64,000 nucleotides of DNA, taken from assembly GCA_011390345.1 (NCBI GenBank), contig JAABSP010000011.1:17894-81893 (forward strand). The letters are read 5' to 3'. The notes under the pieces were generated by a model, which did not search any database, had not been told where the DNA came from, and worked only from the letters and a program-made list of their open reading frames with translations. Each line of letters begins with the position of its first letter. Position 1 is the stretch's first letter. Below, in pieces: positions 9,699 through 20,053 of the stretch. The stretch comes from Desulfobacteraceae bacterium (GTDB lineage: Bacteria; Desulfobacterota; Desulfobacteria; Desulfobacterales; JAABSP01). The position numbers and the translations under genes are program-made.

Positions 9699-9710
9699 TC
9701 GGTTTCGTCT

Positions 9711-10586
9711 TTACAGCAATGAGAATTGCGGATTTTTCAAGGTTCCGCGAATGGCAAATGCCAATTCGCTTTTACCTGATCTTTTCTTAAAAAGCAATGA
9801 TGCAGGAAAACCTTTTGACAGATTTGCCAGAAAAGCGGCATGGGGGGTGATGGTCCCGGTGAGGTTGAGGCGGCTCTGTTCCGGCAGGTCCATGATCTCG
9901 AGATCTCCGGAGAGGGTTCCGTTGACCTGGGGGCCTTTGAAGGTACACTCCCGGATCTGAATCCGACGGTCCAAAACCATGTCGATGCCGGCCTTCACCT
10001 CATTAAAGTTGATAGGCCCCAGATCGATCATGGGAACTTCGATCTTCAGCCCCAGATCAGCGATGGAAAAGGTTGCCTCGCCTGTCTCTCCGGCATCGGT
10101 CATCCGGAGATCGATGGTTCCGGAAAGCAGGCCGCTGAGGACTTCATAATCCTGGGGCAGCTTTTCCAAGGCATGGACCTGCGCCACCTGAACCCCGGAG
10201 AGGCCGGCTTCAATCCGCTTCAATTGGGGCTTTGCTTCGGGAGGGCGGTCAAAGAGCGCCACACCCTTGAAGTTTCCGCCATAGAGAAGACCTCTGAACC
10301 CGATGGCCGTCTCGGAGCTGAAAAGGGTCGTCATCACCGGCAGCACCCGGACCTGGGGGGATTCCACCAGGGGGATCGTCTCATAAAAGAGCCGGGTTCC
10401 CCCCAATGCGAGCCCCGGGGGCAGCGCCGGCCGGATCTTTTCGATCTGCAGCTCCAGATTCGGCTCTGCGGCCTTGACCTGCCGGACGATATAATCTTTT
10501 ACCGCGTCCGAAGGAAAGAGAAAATAGGCAAATGCGGCCGTGACAACCCCGATGTAGAGGGTGTAAAGCAAAATTTTTTTCATCAC
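9711..10586 (-). CDS. gspN: Type II secretion protein GspN
   Basis: 291 residues with one N-terminal membrane segment (ILLYTLYIGVVTAAFAYFLF) and a beta-rich periplasmic body (GLLYGGNFKGVALF, LSGTIDLRMTDAG, LSGDLEIMDLP) of the AsmA/GspN type. The exact role of GspN is poorly defined, and many systems lack it. Position between gspM and gspC and the SGTL-type repeats support the name. Confidence 0.82.
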   Translation of the reverse strand: MMKKILLYTLYIGVVTAAFAYFLFPSDAVKDYIVRQVKAAEPNLELQIEKIRPALPPGLALGGTRLFYETIPLVESPQVRVLPVMTTLFSSETAIGFRGLLYGGNFKGVALFDRPPEAKPQLKRIEAGLSGVQVAQVHALEKLPQDYEVLSGLLSGTIDLRMTDAGETGEATFSIADLGLKIEVPMIDLGPINFNEVKAGIDMVLDRRIQIRECTFKGPQVNGTLSGDLEIMDLPEQSRLNLTGTITPHAAFLANLSKGFPASLLFKKRSGKSELAFAIRGTLKNPQFSLL

Positions 10587-10591
10587 AATAT

Positions 10592-11116
10592 TTACAGCTC
10601 GTAGGTCTCCACCTGCAGAATCGCATCCACCACCCCTTCATCTTTCCGGTTCTTGGTGATGGACATGCGCCGGATATAGACCACGTTTTTGGAGGTCTCC
10701 ACCATGTGCAGGTATGGGGTCAATTGTTTCAGGTCGATGTCCTGGAGTTTCATCTCCACCAGAGAGAGCCTATAGGGGCTCTCTTTGTCTTCGGACCTCG
10801 ACGGCTTCATATAGCTGATGTGATCCTTGATCCCGGCCTGTCCCGCAAGCCGGTCCAGAAAGGAGAAGAGGGTGAATCCGGGCTCCCGTTCATCGAACTG
10901 GATTCTGGCCTGCCGGGCATTGCCGGTCAGGGTTTCGTATTGGGCCTTGAGCTGGATCATCTGCGTCAGGGTATCGGTCTTGGAATCCAGTGCCCGGGCC
11001 ATCCGCTCCCGCTTTCCCTTCAAGGGAATGACTCCGAACTGAATGATCATGAAGATGGCAATGGCGATTACCGCAACCGTCACCATGTTCCGTTCTCTTT
11101 TGCTCATCTTTATCAT
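10592..11116 (-). CDS. gspM: Type II secretion protein GspM
   Basis: 174 residues: a short cytoplasmic start, one membrane helix (MVTVAVIAIAIFMIIQFGVIPL), a coiled-coil stretch (SKTDTLTQMIQLKAQYETL) and a ferredoxin-like periplasmic domain. GspM partners GspL in the inner-membrane platform. Its start overlaps the gspL stop by 4 bases, indicating translational coupling. Sequence similarity in this family is low, so the call leans on topology and position. Confidence 0.85.
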   Translation of the reverse strand: MIKMSKRERNMVTVAVIAIAIFMIIQFGVIPLKGKRERMARALDSKTDTLTQMIQLKAQYETLTGNARQARIQFDEREPGFTLFSFLDRLAGQAGIKDHISYMKPSRSEDKESPYRLSLVEMKLQDIDLKQLTPYLHMVETSKNVVYIRRMSITKNRKDEGVVDAILQVETYEL

Positions 11117-12585
11117 AGTTCGATTCTCATCTTGAACTGAATCCGGTTCCCGGTCCGTTCCTTATTGGTGGAGCTGATGGTCACCTTTTTAAAGAGTGTC
11201 GAACCGGAGAGGCCGTTCTGGATCTCATCCACCGCATTGAAGGTGTCGGTATGGCCCGAGACCAGGACGCTGTTGTCGCCGATCACCATGCGGTTAAGCT
11301 CCACATCGATTCCCGGGGGCACGCCCCGGCTGATCTCGTTCAAGATATCGATGGCCTTGATGTCCGCGGCCGGGTCTGCCGCGTACCGGCTCTCCTCGCT
11401 CTCCTCCTGCAGGGCCACCTGCATCTGATGGAGCGGGTCTACAATCCGGGTGATCTCAGGAAAGGTATCCTGAAAGACGTTTCGGATCTTGCCGTCGATC
11501 TCATCGATCTGCCGCTCCATAGCGGCGGCCTCGATCAAGAAGTTGGCAAAGAATCCGCCCATCACCAGCAGGCCGAGAATCCCGAGCTTGATGAGGCTGC
11601 TCTTGTGTTCGGCCCACTGCCGGTTCGTCCCGAACTCACCTTTCCGGAAGTTCAGGACCGGATAGCTGTGAACATCGGTGATGGCCAAAGCCAGGGCATG
11701 ATCCACGTCCGGCATGGGGGCCGCGCCGCCGCCCCCTCTCTGTTTCCTCAGCATTCCCGAATCCCGGATCAGATCGAAGCGCTTCACCGGAACCCCCAAT
11801 ATCCGCTGGATCTCCGCATCGAACTCCGTATCCGAGAGGCCGTATCCGGCCAGATGAATCTCCTCGGGCTGGTAGTCCGGGTGGAAGTTCTGCTCGAAAG
11901 CGGCCAGTGTTCTTCGGATGTGACCGCAGAGGTTTTTGGCGATCTCCTTCTCTCCGTGCCCCGGGTTAAGCGGAAAGACCCGCACCAGACAGATCTGTCC
12001 CGAGATCAGCGCAAAGATGGTGCAGCGGTCCGTGTCGATGTCGATGAAAAGTCCGTTTTCCGGGATATCGGTCATTCGGCAGAGGGCCTGCGCGGTGGCA
12101 AAGCCGCCAACGGTCAGGATCTCCGGATCGAGCTTGGCCTTCTGCAGCCGGTCCATATAGAAAAGGATCTGCTTTTTTTCGATCGCGGCCGCGATGATAT
12201 CGGTTCCTTCGGCCTGGCTCGGGAGTTGGATGGCCCGGAAATCGATGATCAGCTCATCCACTGGAAAGGGGAGGGAGGGCTCCAGCTCAAAGGGTAGGAT
12301 CTGGCGGATCTTTTTGGCGTCCTTGAAGGGGAGGCGGATGTTCCGGTAGGATGCCAGATCCGGCGGCAGCGATACCACGCAGAGTGCGTCTGCCCCGTCC
12401 AGTTGGCCGATCGTATCCTGCAGGGCCCCTTCTATGGCCTCGATCCGCGCGGCTTCATCTCCCGGTGGCTGGGGCAGCGGAACCCTGGCGGCCTTTTCAA
12501 ACCAGCTCCCCTTTACCCCGGCTCTGACCATAACGCCGTTGATGCTGTGGCGCCGGATATCGAGTCCGATGATTTTTCTGCTCAT
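11113..12585 (-). CDS. gspL: Type II secretion protein GspL (PilM/actin-like cytoplasmic domain)
   Basis: 490 residues. The N-terminal part is an actin/PilM-like fold (KIIGLDIRRHSINGVMV, FIDIDTDRCTIFAL), then one membrane helix near 335-355 (LGILGLLVMGGFFANFLI), then a periplasmic ferredoxin-like/PilN-type domain. GspL binds GspE in the cytoplasm and GspM in the periplasm. The 79 bases after its predecessor gspK contain no gene. The fused PilM+PilN layout is normal for GspL. Confidence 0.9.
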   Translation of the reverse strand: MSRKIIGLDIRRHSINGVMVRAGVKGSWFEKAARVPLPQPPGDEAARIEAIEGALQDTIGQLDGADALCVVSLPPDLASYRNIRLPFKDAKKIRQILPFELEPSLPFPVDELIIDFRAIQLPSQAEGTDIIAAAIEKKQILFYMDRLQKAKLDPEILTVGGFATAQALCRMTDIPENGLFIDIDTDRCTIFALISGQICLVRVFPLNPGHGEKEIAKNLCGHIRRTLAAFEQNFHPDYQPEEIHLAGYGLSDTEFDAEIQRILGVPVKRFDLIRDSGMLRKQRGGGGAAPMPDVDHALALAITDVHSYPVLNFRKGEFGTNRQWAEHKSSLIKLGILGLLVMGGFFANFLIEAAAMERQIDEIDGKIRNVFQDTFPEITRIVDPLHQMQVALQEESEESRYAADPAADIKAIDILNEISRGVPPGIDVELNRMVIGDNSVLVSGHTDTFNAVDEIQNGLSGSTLFKKVTISSTNKERTGNRIQFKMRIEL

Positions 12586-12664
12586 GGTCTTTCCTTCATT
12601 CTATATTTCCAAACTTCCTCAAAGGCATATCTATGCCCTTTTCAAGGATCAATTAAAGAATCGT

Positions 12665-13783
12665 TCAGCCCGTCTCCCAGGAGAGCACCCGGCAGGTCCA
12701 TTTATTGGTCTCTTTCTCCTTTTCCCGGTGAACCACGGCCGTGATCGTCACCGACATCTCCTGAAGGGTCGAGGTGGCAATGATCCGAAAGAAGTCGCTT
12801 TCAGTGGTAATCAGTTGCGGATCGATGGTCAGCTCTGCCGGGATTTCCGGGGCCTGTTTGTACCAGGTGGGGCTGTTGAGGGAATGGAGGAACTCGTCAC
12901 CCTCCTTCTCCTGGCGGTAGTCGTAGATGGACTGGGCGTATTCCGGGTTTTCCGAGGGAACCAGCGCGATGATCACCGGCAGGGGCGCGGTATTGATGTT
13001 GACCTTTCCCTCGAAGGTGAAATCCCGCTTTTCAAAGGGCTGTTTGGCCTTGGTTGCGCCATAGACCGTCATGAACTCGGCTATGCCGGGCATCCCCTCG
13101 ATGCCGGAGAAGAAGGCCGGGGTGATCCCCTTGACCAGGGAGAGTTCCGAGATATGGACAAATGGCGCGTTTCTCGCCTTGTAGGGCGGGTCCAGGGATT
13201 CGTAGTGATCTGACTCCGCGCCGTTCAATCCCGAAATCGCGTCATCATCTCCGGAATCGAGCCAGTCCTTGACCGAATTGACGATCTCGGTCGACTCCAG
13301 ATCCTCGAATGCATCGTGGCTGGCTTTGATCAGGGGAACGATCCGGTCCCACATGGTCTTCTGCGCGCCATTGAAGTTTCTCCCCCGGGGGAAATCGACC
13401 AGCGCGTTGACCTGTATCCGGCCCAGCTCGTCCGTGATCTCGATCTTGACATTCCCCTTCTCATAGGGGATTTCGGCAAGTAGTTCCCTGATCTTCTCCG
13501 AGTCGGCCCAATCCTCCTGGATCGAGTCGATCCGGCTCATCTGCTTGTCTCTGGCGAGCATGGCCATCGCGGCATGGATGCCGCCGGCCGCTATCTCAGA
13601 AAGGGTGGTACGGTCCCGGACAGTGGCCACGGCCATCATGGTGTTCCGCACCTGCCGGTTCAGTTCCAGGCTGGCTGTGATCACCAGGGTGATGATCCCC
13701 AGCGCGATGAGCATGGCAACGCCCCGCTCGTTGTTTAAAATTCCCTTTTTTCCGGTACTCGGTATCAATCTTTTTTTTCTCAA
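12665..13783 (-). CDS. gspK: Type II secretion minor pseudopilin GspK
   Basis: 372 residues, much longer than the other pseudopilins. The prepilin segment NNERGVAMLIALGIITLVI has the cleavage glycine but lacks Glu at +5, which is the hallmark of GspK, the tip subunit. A large helical insertion domain (DDDAISGLNGAESDHYESL) includes Asp residues like the calcium sites of E. coli GspK. It overlaps gspJ by 4 bases. Confidence 0.92.
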   Translation of the reverse strand: MRKKRLIPSTGKKGILNNERGVAMLIALGIITLVITASLELNRQVRNTMMAVATVRDRTTLSEIAAGGIHAAMAMLARDKQMSRIDSIQEDWADSEKIRELLAEIPYEKGNVKIEITDELGRIQVNALVDFPRGRNFNGAQKTMWDRIVPLIKASHDAFEDLESTEIVNSVKDWLDSGDDDAISGLNGAESDHYESLDPPYKARNAPFVHISELSLVKGITPAFFSGIEGMPGIAEFMTVYGATKAKQPFEKRDFTFEGKVNINTAPLPVIIALVPSENPEYAQSIYDYRQEKEGDEFLHSLNSPTWYKQAPEIPAELTIDPQLITTESDFFRIIATSTLQEMSVTITAVVHREKEKETNKWTCRVLSWETG

Positions 13784-14517
13784 TCTTCCTTCTGTTTCCT
13801 GTAAACGGGGAACTTTATCATAGTCTCGAAGTAAAGGGAAGCGGATTCGTCACCGATCTCCAGCCGGATCTCGATGGCTCTGGGGGTTCCGTAGTCGCTC
13901 TTCTCGGAATCGGAGTTCCAGGTCTCTTGCTCCTCTTCCTCTTCATCATGGAAGATATACTCCAGCCGCTTGACATTCTCGCAGAGTATCGGGTCCGTGA
14001 TCTTCTCCTCCACCCGGTTGTCCTTGAACCGTTCATACGGATAGAGAGTATCCGCGCGGCGCAACTGGGGGACCCCCTCATCAGTGAGCGTTATATAGTA
14101 GAGGATCTCGGCAATCCCCTCCCGCCGGTCTTCCCCAAAGGGAAGATGGGCAAAGGAGGTGAACCGGAGGGTCGGAAAGGAGGCGCCGGCCGTAAAGCTC
14201 GTATCGCTGAAGACCCGGTAGGGGTCCGGCGGATCATTGAATTCCGGCTCGGTATAGGCCGGCTCCACCGCCACATAGATCGACTTGAGATCCTCTGCCA
14301 TCCGGTTCATGCAGGTCTTTCCCATCTCGTACTGCTCCGCGCTGGCCGAGATGAGACCGGCATTGGAGAAGACCATGTTGAAGGAGCCGAAGATGGTCGT
14401 CACCACCATCGCAAAGATGAAAATGGCCAGCAGCAGCTCCAGCAGGGTAAAGCCTTCGGTGTCAAGTCGGTTTTCGGGTCCGATATTCTCCAGCCTTTGG
14501 TTCATCCGTCGATCCAT
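13780..14517 (-). CDS. gspJ: Type II secretion minor pseudopilin GspJ
   Basis: 245 residues. The prepilin signal is EGFTLLELLLAIFIFAMVV with Glu at +5 and cleavage after the Gly. With GspI and GspK it forms the pseudopilus tip that starts assembly. It overlaps gspI by 16 bases and gspK by 4. A run of acidic residues (EEEEEQETWNSD) near the C-terminus is a local oddity. Confidence 0.9.
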   Translation of the reverse strand: MDRRMNQRLENIGPENRLDTEGFTLLELLLAIFIFAMVVTTIFGSFNMVFSNAGLISASAEQYEMGKTCMNRMAEDLKSIYVAVEPAYTEPEFNDPPDPYRVFSDTSFTAGASFPTLRFTSFAHLPFGEDRREGIAEILYYITLTDEGVPQLRRADTLYPYERFKDNRVEEKITDPILCENVKRLEYIFHDEEEEEQETWNSDSEKSDYGTPRAIEIRLEIGDESASLYFETMIKFPVYRKQKED

Positions 14518-14942
14518 CGGTAGGTGCTCATCCCATAGCTGAGTCCTTCATTTTCCAAAGATACGGTCACATCGATCCGCTTTAAATTTTCGGCCGTGGT
14601 CTCCAGCACCTCGGATTCCACATCGGTCACGGTCGCCTCCCAGACAAAACCGGGAACCTCTTCGAAATCTCCAGAGCCGCCGCTCAGTTCATCCAAAGTC
14701 TTCCCCTCCAGCTCGGCCATCTTGGCCTGGGCCAGCAGGGGCGCCTGGGTGTAGAAGCGGGAGGCTTCGCTCATGGCGATGGTCTGGGCCTGGAGTTTGT
14801 AGACTGCAACCAGAACAATGGTGATGACGGCCACTGCAGCCATCACCTCCAGCAGGGTGAAGCCCTTCGGGTTTTGTCTCATCTGCCGGGGATGTTTTCT
14901 GTCATCATGATGGATCATCTGCCTATCCGTTGTAGCCAACAT
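14502..14942 (-). CDS. gspI: Type II secretion minor pseudopilin GspI
   Basis: 146 residues with prepilin motif KGFTLLEVMAAVAVITIVL after a leader of about 28 residues. GspI is the small tip pseudopilin, and length and order (H-I-J-K) fit. The first codons overlap the gspH end by 20 bases. A slightly later start (MIHHDDRKH or MRQNPKG) would also keep the whole prepilin signal. Confidence 0.88.
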   Translation of the reverse strand: MLATTDRQMIHHDDRKHPRQMRQNPKGFTLLEVMAAVAVITIVLVAVYKLQAQTIAMSEASRFYTQAPLLAQAKMAELEGKTLDELSGGSGDFEEVPGFVWEATVTDVESEVLETTAENLKRIDVTVSLENEGLSYGMSTYRWIDG

Positions 14943-15510
14943 CTTCTTCCAGCCGCTTCACCTTGGGAAGAAAGGGCTCGATTACAAAGGTGACGGGGTT
15001 GAAATCCTCATCCTGAATGTGGATCATGGCCTTGTCAGAATACCCTTTGGGGTAGAAGCGGATCTGCACCTGTCCCACGGCCATCCGTCCCCGGTCCGGA
15101 AACTCCACATCCGATATCCGGAAGTCCTCGGGCAGTCTCTCGGCCTCCTCCTGAGCCTTTAAAGCCGCCTCCTCATCCATCCCCTCTCCGGTGATCCACA
15201 TGGTCTGGGTTCCCATGTCGATGTTGAGGATATAGACCTTTCCCTCCCGAAGCGCGCGGTCCTTCAGGGTCTCCACCTTGACCATGATCCATCGGGAGAT
15301 CTCCTTGGAGCCGTCCGTGAAGAAGTTCGTACTGAGTTTGGGGATGGCAAACGCGAGCATCAGGCTCATGACCGCGATGACGGCCACCAGCTCGATCAGG
15401 GTGAAGCCCCTCTCCCCGCTCTTTATCTGGTTCCTTACCCGGTGCTTTGTCCGACGATTCAGGGTCCGACGCTCCAAAGGATGTGGAATCCGGACTACTC
15501 GATCTCCCAA
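14923..15510 (-). CDS. gspH: Type II secretion minor pseudopilin GspH
   Basis: 195 residues, prepilin motif [19 protein letters not shown], then the GspH/FimT beta-rich domain ([19 protein letters not shown]). It joins the tip complex to the GspG shaft. It overlaps gspG by 16 bases and gspI by 20, so the whole pseudopilin set is tightly packed. Confidence 0.88.
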   Translation of the reverse strand: MGDRVVRIPHPLERRTLNRRTKHRVRNQIKSGERGFTLIELVAVIAVMSLMLAFAIPKLSTNFFTDGSKEISRWIMVKVETLKDRALREGKVYILNIDMGTQTMWITGEGMDEEAALKAQEEAERLPEDFRISDVEFPDRGRMAVGQVQIRFYPKGYSDKAMIHIQDEDFNPVTFVIEPFLPKVKRLEEDVGYNG

Positions 15511-16010
15511 CTGTTGATGTCCTTGTTCTCCCCCTCGCCGCCCGGAACCCCGTCCAGGCCGTAGGAGGTGATGTCAAAGTCGCCGTGGACCCCGGGGCTC
15601 AGATAGACGTAATCATTGCCCCACGGATCGGCCGGGACTCTTCCCTTCTCCAGGTATCCCCCATCCTTCCACTTGGAAGTGTTGCCCGAGGCCGGAGGCT
15701 CTACAAGAGCCTGGAGCCCCTGCTCCGTGGTGGGGTAGGTTCCGATATGGAGCTTGTACATCTTCAGTGCGGTCTCGATGGCAGAGATCTCTACCCGGGC
15801 CTTGGCCTGCTTGGCCTCGCCGGGCGCGCTCATGAAGTTGGGCACGATGATCCCGGCAAGGATGCCGAGAATGACGATGACCACCATCAGTTCGATCAGG
15901 GTAAAGCCGCGTTGTGCAATTCTTTTTGCCGGGGACACCGGAATATCGGCCAAAAAATCAGCTAAAAAATCAGATTGACGCTTTCTGTGCATTCGGTTCA
16001 ATGCCTCCAT
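15495..16010 (-). CDS. gspG: Type II secretion major pseudopilin GspG
   Basis: 171 residues. Prepilin motif [20 protein letters not shown] followed by the canonical GspG body: [15 protein letters not shown], then [13 protein letters not shown] and [20 protein letters not shown], which includes the calcium-binding loop. The leader before the cleavage site is long (about 34 residues). The 61 bases to gspF hold no gene. Prepilin peptidase (GspO) is not in the window and must be encoded elsewhere. Confidence 0.95.
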   Translation of the reverse strand: MEALNRMHRKRQSDFLADFLADIPVSPAKRIAQRGFTLIELMVVIVILGILAGIIVPNFMSAPGEAKQAKARVEISAIETALKMYKLHIGTYPTTEQGLQALVEPPASGNTSKWKDGGYLEKGRVPADPWGNDYVYLSPGVHGDFDITSYGLDGVPGGEGENKDINSWEIE

Positions 16011-16071
16011 AATGTATAAAAATGTATAAATCCTGTCGATTTTTGGAAATGGTTGAAACGTGGGATCTACA

Positions 16072-17295
16072 TCAGCGGATCAACTGGTTCATCTCGAAGA
16101 TGGGCAGAGTAATGGAAAGAACGATAAAGCCGATCACCACGCCCATGAAAAGGATCATCAGAGGCTCCAGCAGAGAGGTGAAGCTCATGACCGTCGATTC
16201 CACCTCGCCCTCATAGACGTCTGCGATCTTTTCCAGCATCATCTCCAGCTCCCCGCTCTGCTCCCCCACCATGACCATCTGGATGGAGAGGGGCGGGAAG
16301 ATCTCCCCCTCGGAAAGCGCCGCCCCCAGAGCCTTTCCCTTGCCCACCTCTTTTGCGGCCCGGTCCACGGCCTCGGACAGCAGCACATTGCCCACGATGT
16401 TCTTCACGATCTCCAGCGCGGAGAGCATGGTGACGCCGTTGGCCAGCAGAGAGCCCAGGGTCCGGGAGAAGCGTGCCACTGCGATCTTTTTGGCCAGGTT
16501 TCCGATGCCGGGAAGGCCCAGCAGGGTCTTGTGGAGAAAATAGCGGCCCTTCTCGGTCTTCCTCACGCTGTTGAAGGTGATGATCAGCCCCAGCAGAACC
16601 AGCAGCAGGATCCACCAGTAGGACTGCAGAATTCCGCTGACCCCAATCAGCACCCGGGTCGGCGTCGGCAGCACCCTGTCCATGTCAACGAAGATCGAGG
16701 AGATGCTCGGAACGATGAAGGTCAGCAGCAGAATCAGCACCACGACCCCGATAAAGGTCATCAGAATCGGATAGGCCAGGGCCGCGCGGATGCGGCTCTT
16801 TAAAGCCTGCTGCTTCTCCGAGATCTCGGCCAGCCGGTTGAGGACGATCTCCAAAGTTCCCGAAGACTCCCCGGCCGATACCATATTGATGTAGACCGGG
16901 GTGAAGACGTTCGGGTACAAAGAGAGCGCCGATGCAAAGCTGTTACCCTCCACAATGGAATCCTTGATGTGCGCGAGGGTCTTTTTCAGCCCCGGGGCCT
17001 TGGTGTTGGGCAACAGGGTGTCCAGCGCCGGAACCAGGGCAAAGCCCGCGCCCAGGAGGGTGGCCATCTGGCGGGTGATGATCGCGACATCGGCCGGCCG
17101 CACCCTCTGAAAGAGGGCGATCTCTGAAAAGCGGCTCTCCTTTTTGGCCACGGTCTTCCGGGTCTCTTTGATGGAGACCGGAAAGATCCTCGATGTTCTC
17201 AGTTTCTGTTTGGCTGCTGGGTAGCTCTCGGCGTCGATGATTCCCGACACCGTCTTCCCTTTTAAATCAAGAGCGGTATATTCGTATACTGGCAT
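16072..17295 (-). CDS. gspF: Type II secretion inner-membrane platform protein GspF
   Basis: 407 residues: [21 protein letters not shown] start, two T2SSF cytoplasmic helical bundles and three membrane segments ([51 protein letters not shown]). It is the first gene of the secretion operon. The 96 bases between it and the divergent HD-GYP gene must hold both promoters. Confidence 0.93.
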   Translation of the reverse strand: MPVYEYTALDLKGKTVSGIIDAESYPAAKQKLRTSRIFPVSIKETRKTVAKKESRFSEIALFQRVRPADVAIITRQMATLLGAGFALVPALDTLLPNTKAPGLKKTLAHIKDSIVEGNSFASALSLYPNVFTPVYINMVSAGESSGTLEIVLNRLAEISEKQQALKSRIRAALAYPILMTFIGVVVLILLLTFIVPSISSIFVDMDRVLPTPTRVLIGVSGILQSYWWILLLVLLGLIITFNSVRKTEKGRYFLHKTLLGLPGIGNLAKKIAVARFSRTLGSLLANGVTMLSALEIVKNIVGNVLLSEAVDRAAKEVGKGKALGAALSEGEIFPPLSIQMVMVGEQSGELEMMLEKIADVYEGEVESTVMSFTSLLEPLMILFMGVVIGFIVLSITLPIFEMNQLIR

Positions 17296-17391
17296 TTTAT
17301 TTTACTTTGTGTTATCACTGTTTCTGCAAGTTTACCGCAAGCATCATAGGCATTTTTTCCTTCAATTGCAAGGGCATTCTGACACAACAAG

Positions 17392-18906
17392 ATGGAAGAT
17401 CAACAAAAAGAGACACTTCTCTTCGTAGACGATGAAAAGCCCATTCTGGATATCTCCCGGGAGTACTTTTCCATGAAGGGATATCGGGTGATTACCGCTG
17501 AAAACGGGCTTGAGGCAGTGGGGCTTTTGAAAAAGCATCCGGTGGACTGCTGCTTCACCGATATCAACATGCCCAAGATGGACGGCATCGAGCTGGCCGA
17601 ACAGATCCGGCTCATGGACAATACTGTCCCGGTCATCATCATGACCGGCTACCCCTCTCTGGACAACATCATCCACACCCTGAAAAACGGCGTGGTGGAC
17701 TTTCTGATCAAGCCGGTCAATCTCAACCAGATGGAGATCTGTCTCCACCGGGTGCTGCGGGAACGACGGCTTTTCATCGACAATATCCTGCTCAAACAGG
17801 AGGTGGAGAAGAAGGCGCAGATCGAAGCCCTCAACCGTGAGCTGAAGGGAAAGGTGGAGGAGTTGGAAATCCTGAACCGGATCTTGACGGAGTTCAAAAG
17901 CATCCGCAGCAGCGTCGATGTCTTCAGTCATCTGGTCCATTTGGCCATGGAGATCACCCGGGCCTCGGCCTCCCGGCTCTACCTCATCTATCCGGAATAC
18001 GAACTGCCGGTGGAAGTGGCATCGGCCTTTTCAAAGCATGACCCGGAGCATGACCGCTTCTTCACCCCCGAAATCCTGATCCGCGTTGTAAAAGATCAGA
18101 TTCCGCTCTTTACAACCCGCGATATGCAGGACCAGGAGGAGAGCGCCCTTTCCGGGGGCAATTCGGGCCGCTTCATGGGGGTTCCGCTCATGATCCGGGA
18201 CCGGGTCTTCGGGGTGCTGACTGCGGCATCGGCCAAAGATGGCTTCTCGCCCAAGGATCTCTACTACCTCTCCTCCATGACCCATACCGCGGCCTATGCC
18301 ATTGAAAATCTTGCCCTCTATGAGAACATCTATGAAAACCTTCTGGAGACCTTGAAGGCCCTGGTCCATGCCACTGAGGCCAGAGACCCCTATACCACCC
18401 GCCATTCCCGACAGGTGGCCCGGCTGGCGCTGGTGATCGGAAAGGCGATGGGCTGTACGGCCGAGGAGATGAATATTTTAGAGGTGGCAGGTCAGCTCCA
18501 CGATATCGGCAAGATCGGCATTCAGGACAATATCCTGCTGAAAAAGGGTCGGCTCACCCAGAATGAGTATGAGATCATCAAAGGTCATGCCGATATCGGC
18601 GCGGATATCGTCAAGCAGCTCGGCCTCTGGGAGCGGGAGCAGAAGGTGATCCGGCACCACCACGAGCGCTTTGACGGCAGCGGATACCCTTCCGGAAAGC
18701 ATGGGGGGGAGATCCCCTTTCTCTCCCGGATTCTATCCGTGGCCGATGTCTATGATGCCATGGCCTCGGATCGAATCTACCGGGGACGGATCGCGGAGCA
18801 TATGGTGATGAATCTCATACAGGAAGGTGCCGGAACCCAGTTCGACCCGGAGGTGGTGAAGGTTTTCGGCACGCTCTTCAATGAAGGAAAACTGGCCCTG
18901 CCATAA
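17392..18906 (+). CDS. Response regulator with GAF and HD-GYP phosphodiesterase domains
   Basis: 504 residues in the order receiver (phospho-acceptor Asp57 in FTDINMPKMDG), coiled coil (to about 170), GAF (about 175-310) and HD-GYP (HDIGKIG near 369, HHERFDGSGYP near 426). HD-GYP proteins hydrolyse cyclic di-GMP (some act on cGAMP). All catalytic His/Asp residues appear present. The gene is divergent from the secretion operon and convergent with alr, with 7 bases between stops. It is relevant to the possible cyclic-dinucleotide riboswitch near 41.4 kb. Confidence 0.9.
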   Translation: MEDQQKETLLFVDDEKPILDISREYFSMKGYRVITAENGLEAVGLLKKHPVDCCFTDINMPKMDGIELAEQIRLMDNTVPVIIMTGYPSLDNIIHTLKNGVVDFLIKPVNLNQMEICLHRVLRERRLFIDNILLKQEVEKKAQIEALNRELKGKVEELEILNRILTEFKSIRSSVDVFSHLVHLAMEITRASASRLYLIYPEYELPVEVASAFSKHDPEHDRFFTPEILIRVVKDQIPLFTTRDMQDQEESALSGGNSGRFMGVPLMIRDRVFGVLTAASAKDGFSPKDLYYLSSMTHTAAYAIENLALYENIYENLLETLKALVHATEARDPYTTRHSRQVARLALVIGKAMGCTAEEMNILEVAGQLHDIGKIGIQDNILLKKGRLTQNEYEIIKGHADIGADIVKQLGLWEREQKVIRHHHERFDGSGYPSGKHGGEIPFLSRILSVADVYDAMASDRIYRGRIAEHMVMNLIQEGAGTQFDPEVVKVFGTLFNEGKLALP

Positions 18907-18913
18907 AAAGAGA

Positions 18914-20047
18914 TCATTCCTGAAAGCGCCGGGGGACCCGCACCATCACCGTGGATGTCACCTCATAATTGATGGTATCCAGCAGATTTGCGATCTCGTC
19001 GGCGTGCATCTCCTCATCTCCCTGTCTGCCGATGATCACCACCTCGTCTCCCACCGCGACATCGGGAATGTGCCCAACATCGAGCATGGTCTGGTCCATG
19101 CAGACCCGGCCGGCAATGGGCGCGCGCATCCCCCGGACCAGCATCTCTCCCCGGGAGGAGAGGCGACGGTTGAGACCATCGGCATATCCCACCGGCAGTG
19201 ACGCGATGGTGGTCGGTTTTGGGGCGACATAGGTGCTGCCGTAGCTGACGGGAAAGCCGGCAGAGACCTTTTTGAGCTGGACGATTCGGGTTTTCAATGT
19301 CATGGCGGGCTGAAGGCGGAGCTTCTCCTCATTCACCTCTTCTGAGGGATAGAAGCCGTAGATGCTGATGCCGGGGCGAACCATATCGAGATGGGTTTCG
19401 GGCATGTCGATGAGGGCTGCGCTGTTGGCTGCATGGCGAATGTTGAAGGCGACGCCCTTTTGGGCCAGAAGATTCAGCAGATCGGTAAAGCGGGAGAACT
19501 GCGCGTTTGCAGAGGTCTTGTCCCGGCTGTCCGCGGCTGCAAAATGGGTGTAGATTCCCTCTGCCTCCAGATTGGGCAGGCGGACCATATCGATGATCTG
19601 GCTTACCGTCTCTTCTGATTCCCACAAAAGGCCGATCCGGCCCATTCCGGTATCGATCTTCAGATGCACCGGGATCTTTTTCCCGATGGATCGGGCCGCT
19701 TCCGACATCTCCTCTGCGCTCTCGAGGGAATGAACCGTCACTGTCAGGCCGTATTCCAAGACTTTTGCCGCAAAGGCCGCCTGGGTATGGCCGAAGATCA
19801 GAATCGGCGCGTCAAAGCCGACCCTGCGCAGGGAGATGCCCTCGTCGATCCGGGCCACCCCGAGTGCATCCACGCCGCTTTTCAATGCGGTATAGGCGAC
19901 CCTTTCGGCCCCGTGGCCGTATCCGTTTGCCTTGACCACCGCCATGACTTTTGAGGCGGGATCTGTGATTCTTCTCAGCTCAAAGATGTTGTGTGCAACT
20001 GCTTTCAGATCGATTTGCGCCCAGGTCAGATCCGCAGGAGAGGACAT
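18914..20047 (-). CDS. alr: Alanine racemase
   Basis: 377 residues, normal length. The PLP lysine is K39 in VVKANGYGHG. The second catalytic Tyr lies in FPVSYGSTYVA, and GRVCMDQTMLDVG is a family signature. It makes D-alanine for peptidoglycan. The gene starts 6 bases after the stop of the upstream hybrid kinase, so the two are probably co-transcribed although functionally unrelated. Confidence 0.95.
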   Translation of the reverse strand: MSSPADLTWAQIDLKAVAHNIFELRRITDPASKVMAVVKANGYGHGAERVAYTALKSGVDALGVARIDEGISLRRVGFDAPILIFGHTQAAFAAKVLEYGLTVTVHSLESAEEMSEAARSIGKKIPVHLKIDTGMGRIGLLWESEETVSQIIDMVRLPNLEAEGIYTHFAAADSRDKTSANAQFSRFTDLLNLLAQKGVAFNIRHAANSAALIDMPETHLDMVRPGISIYGFYPSEEVNEEKLRLQPAMTLKTRIVQLKKVSAGFPVSYGSTYVAPKPTTIASLPVGYADGLNRRLSSRGEMLVRGMRAPIAGRVCMDQTMLDVGHIPDVAVGDEVVIIGRQGDEEMHADEIANLLDTINYEVTSTVMVRVPRRFQE

Positions 20048-20053
20048 TGATGT

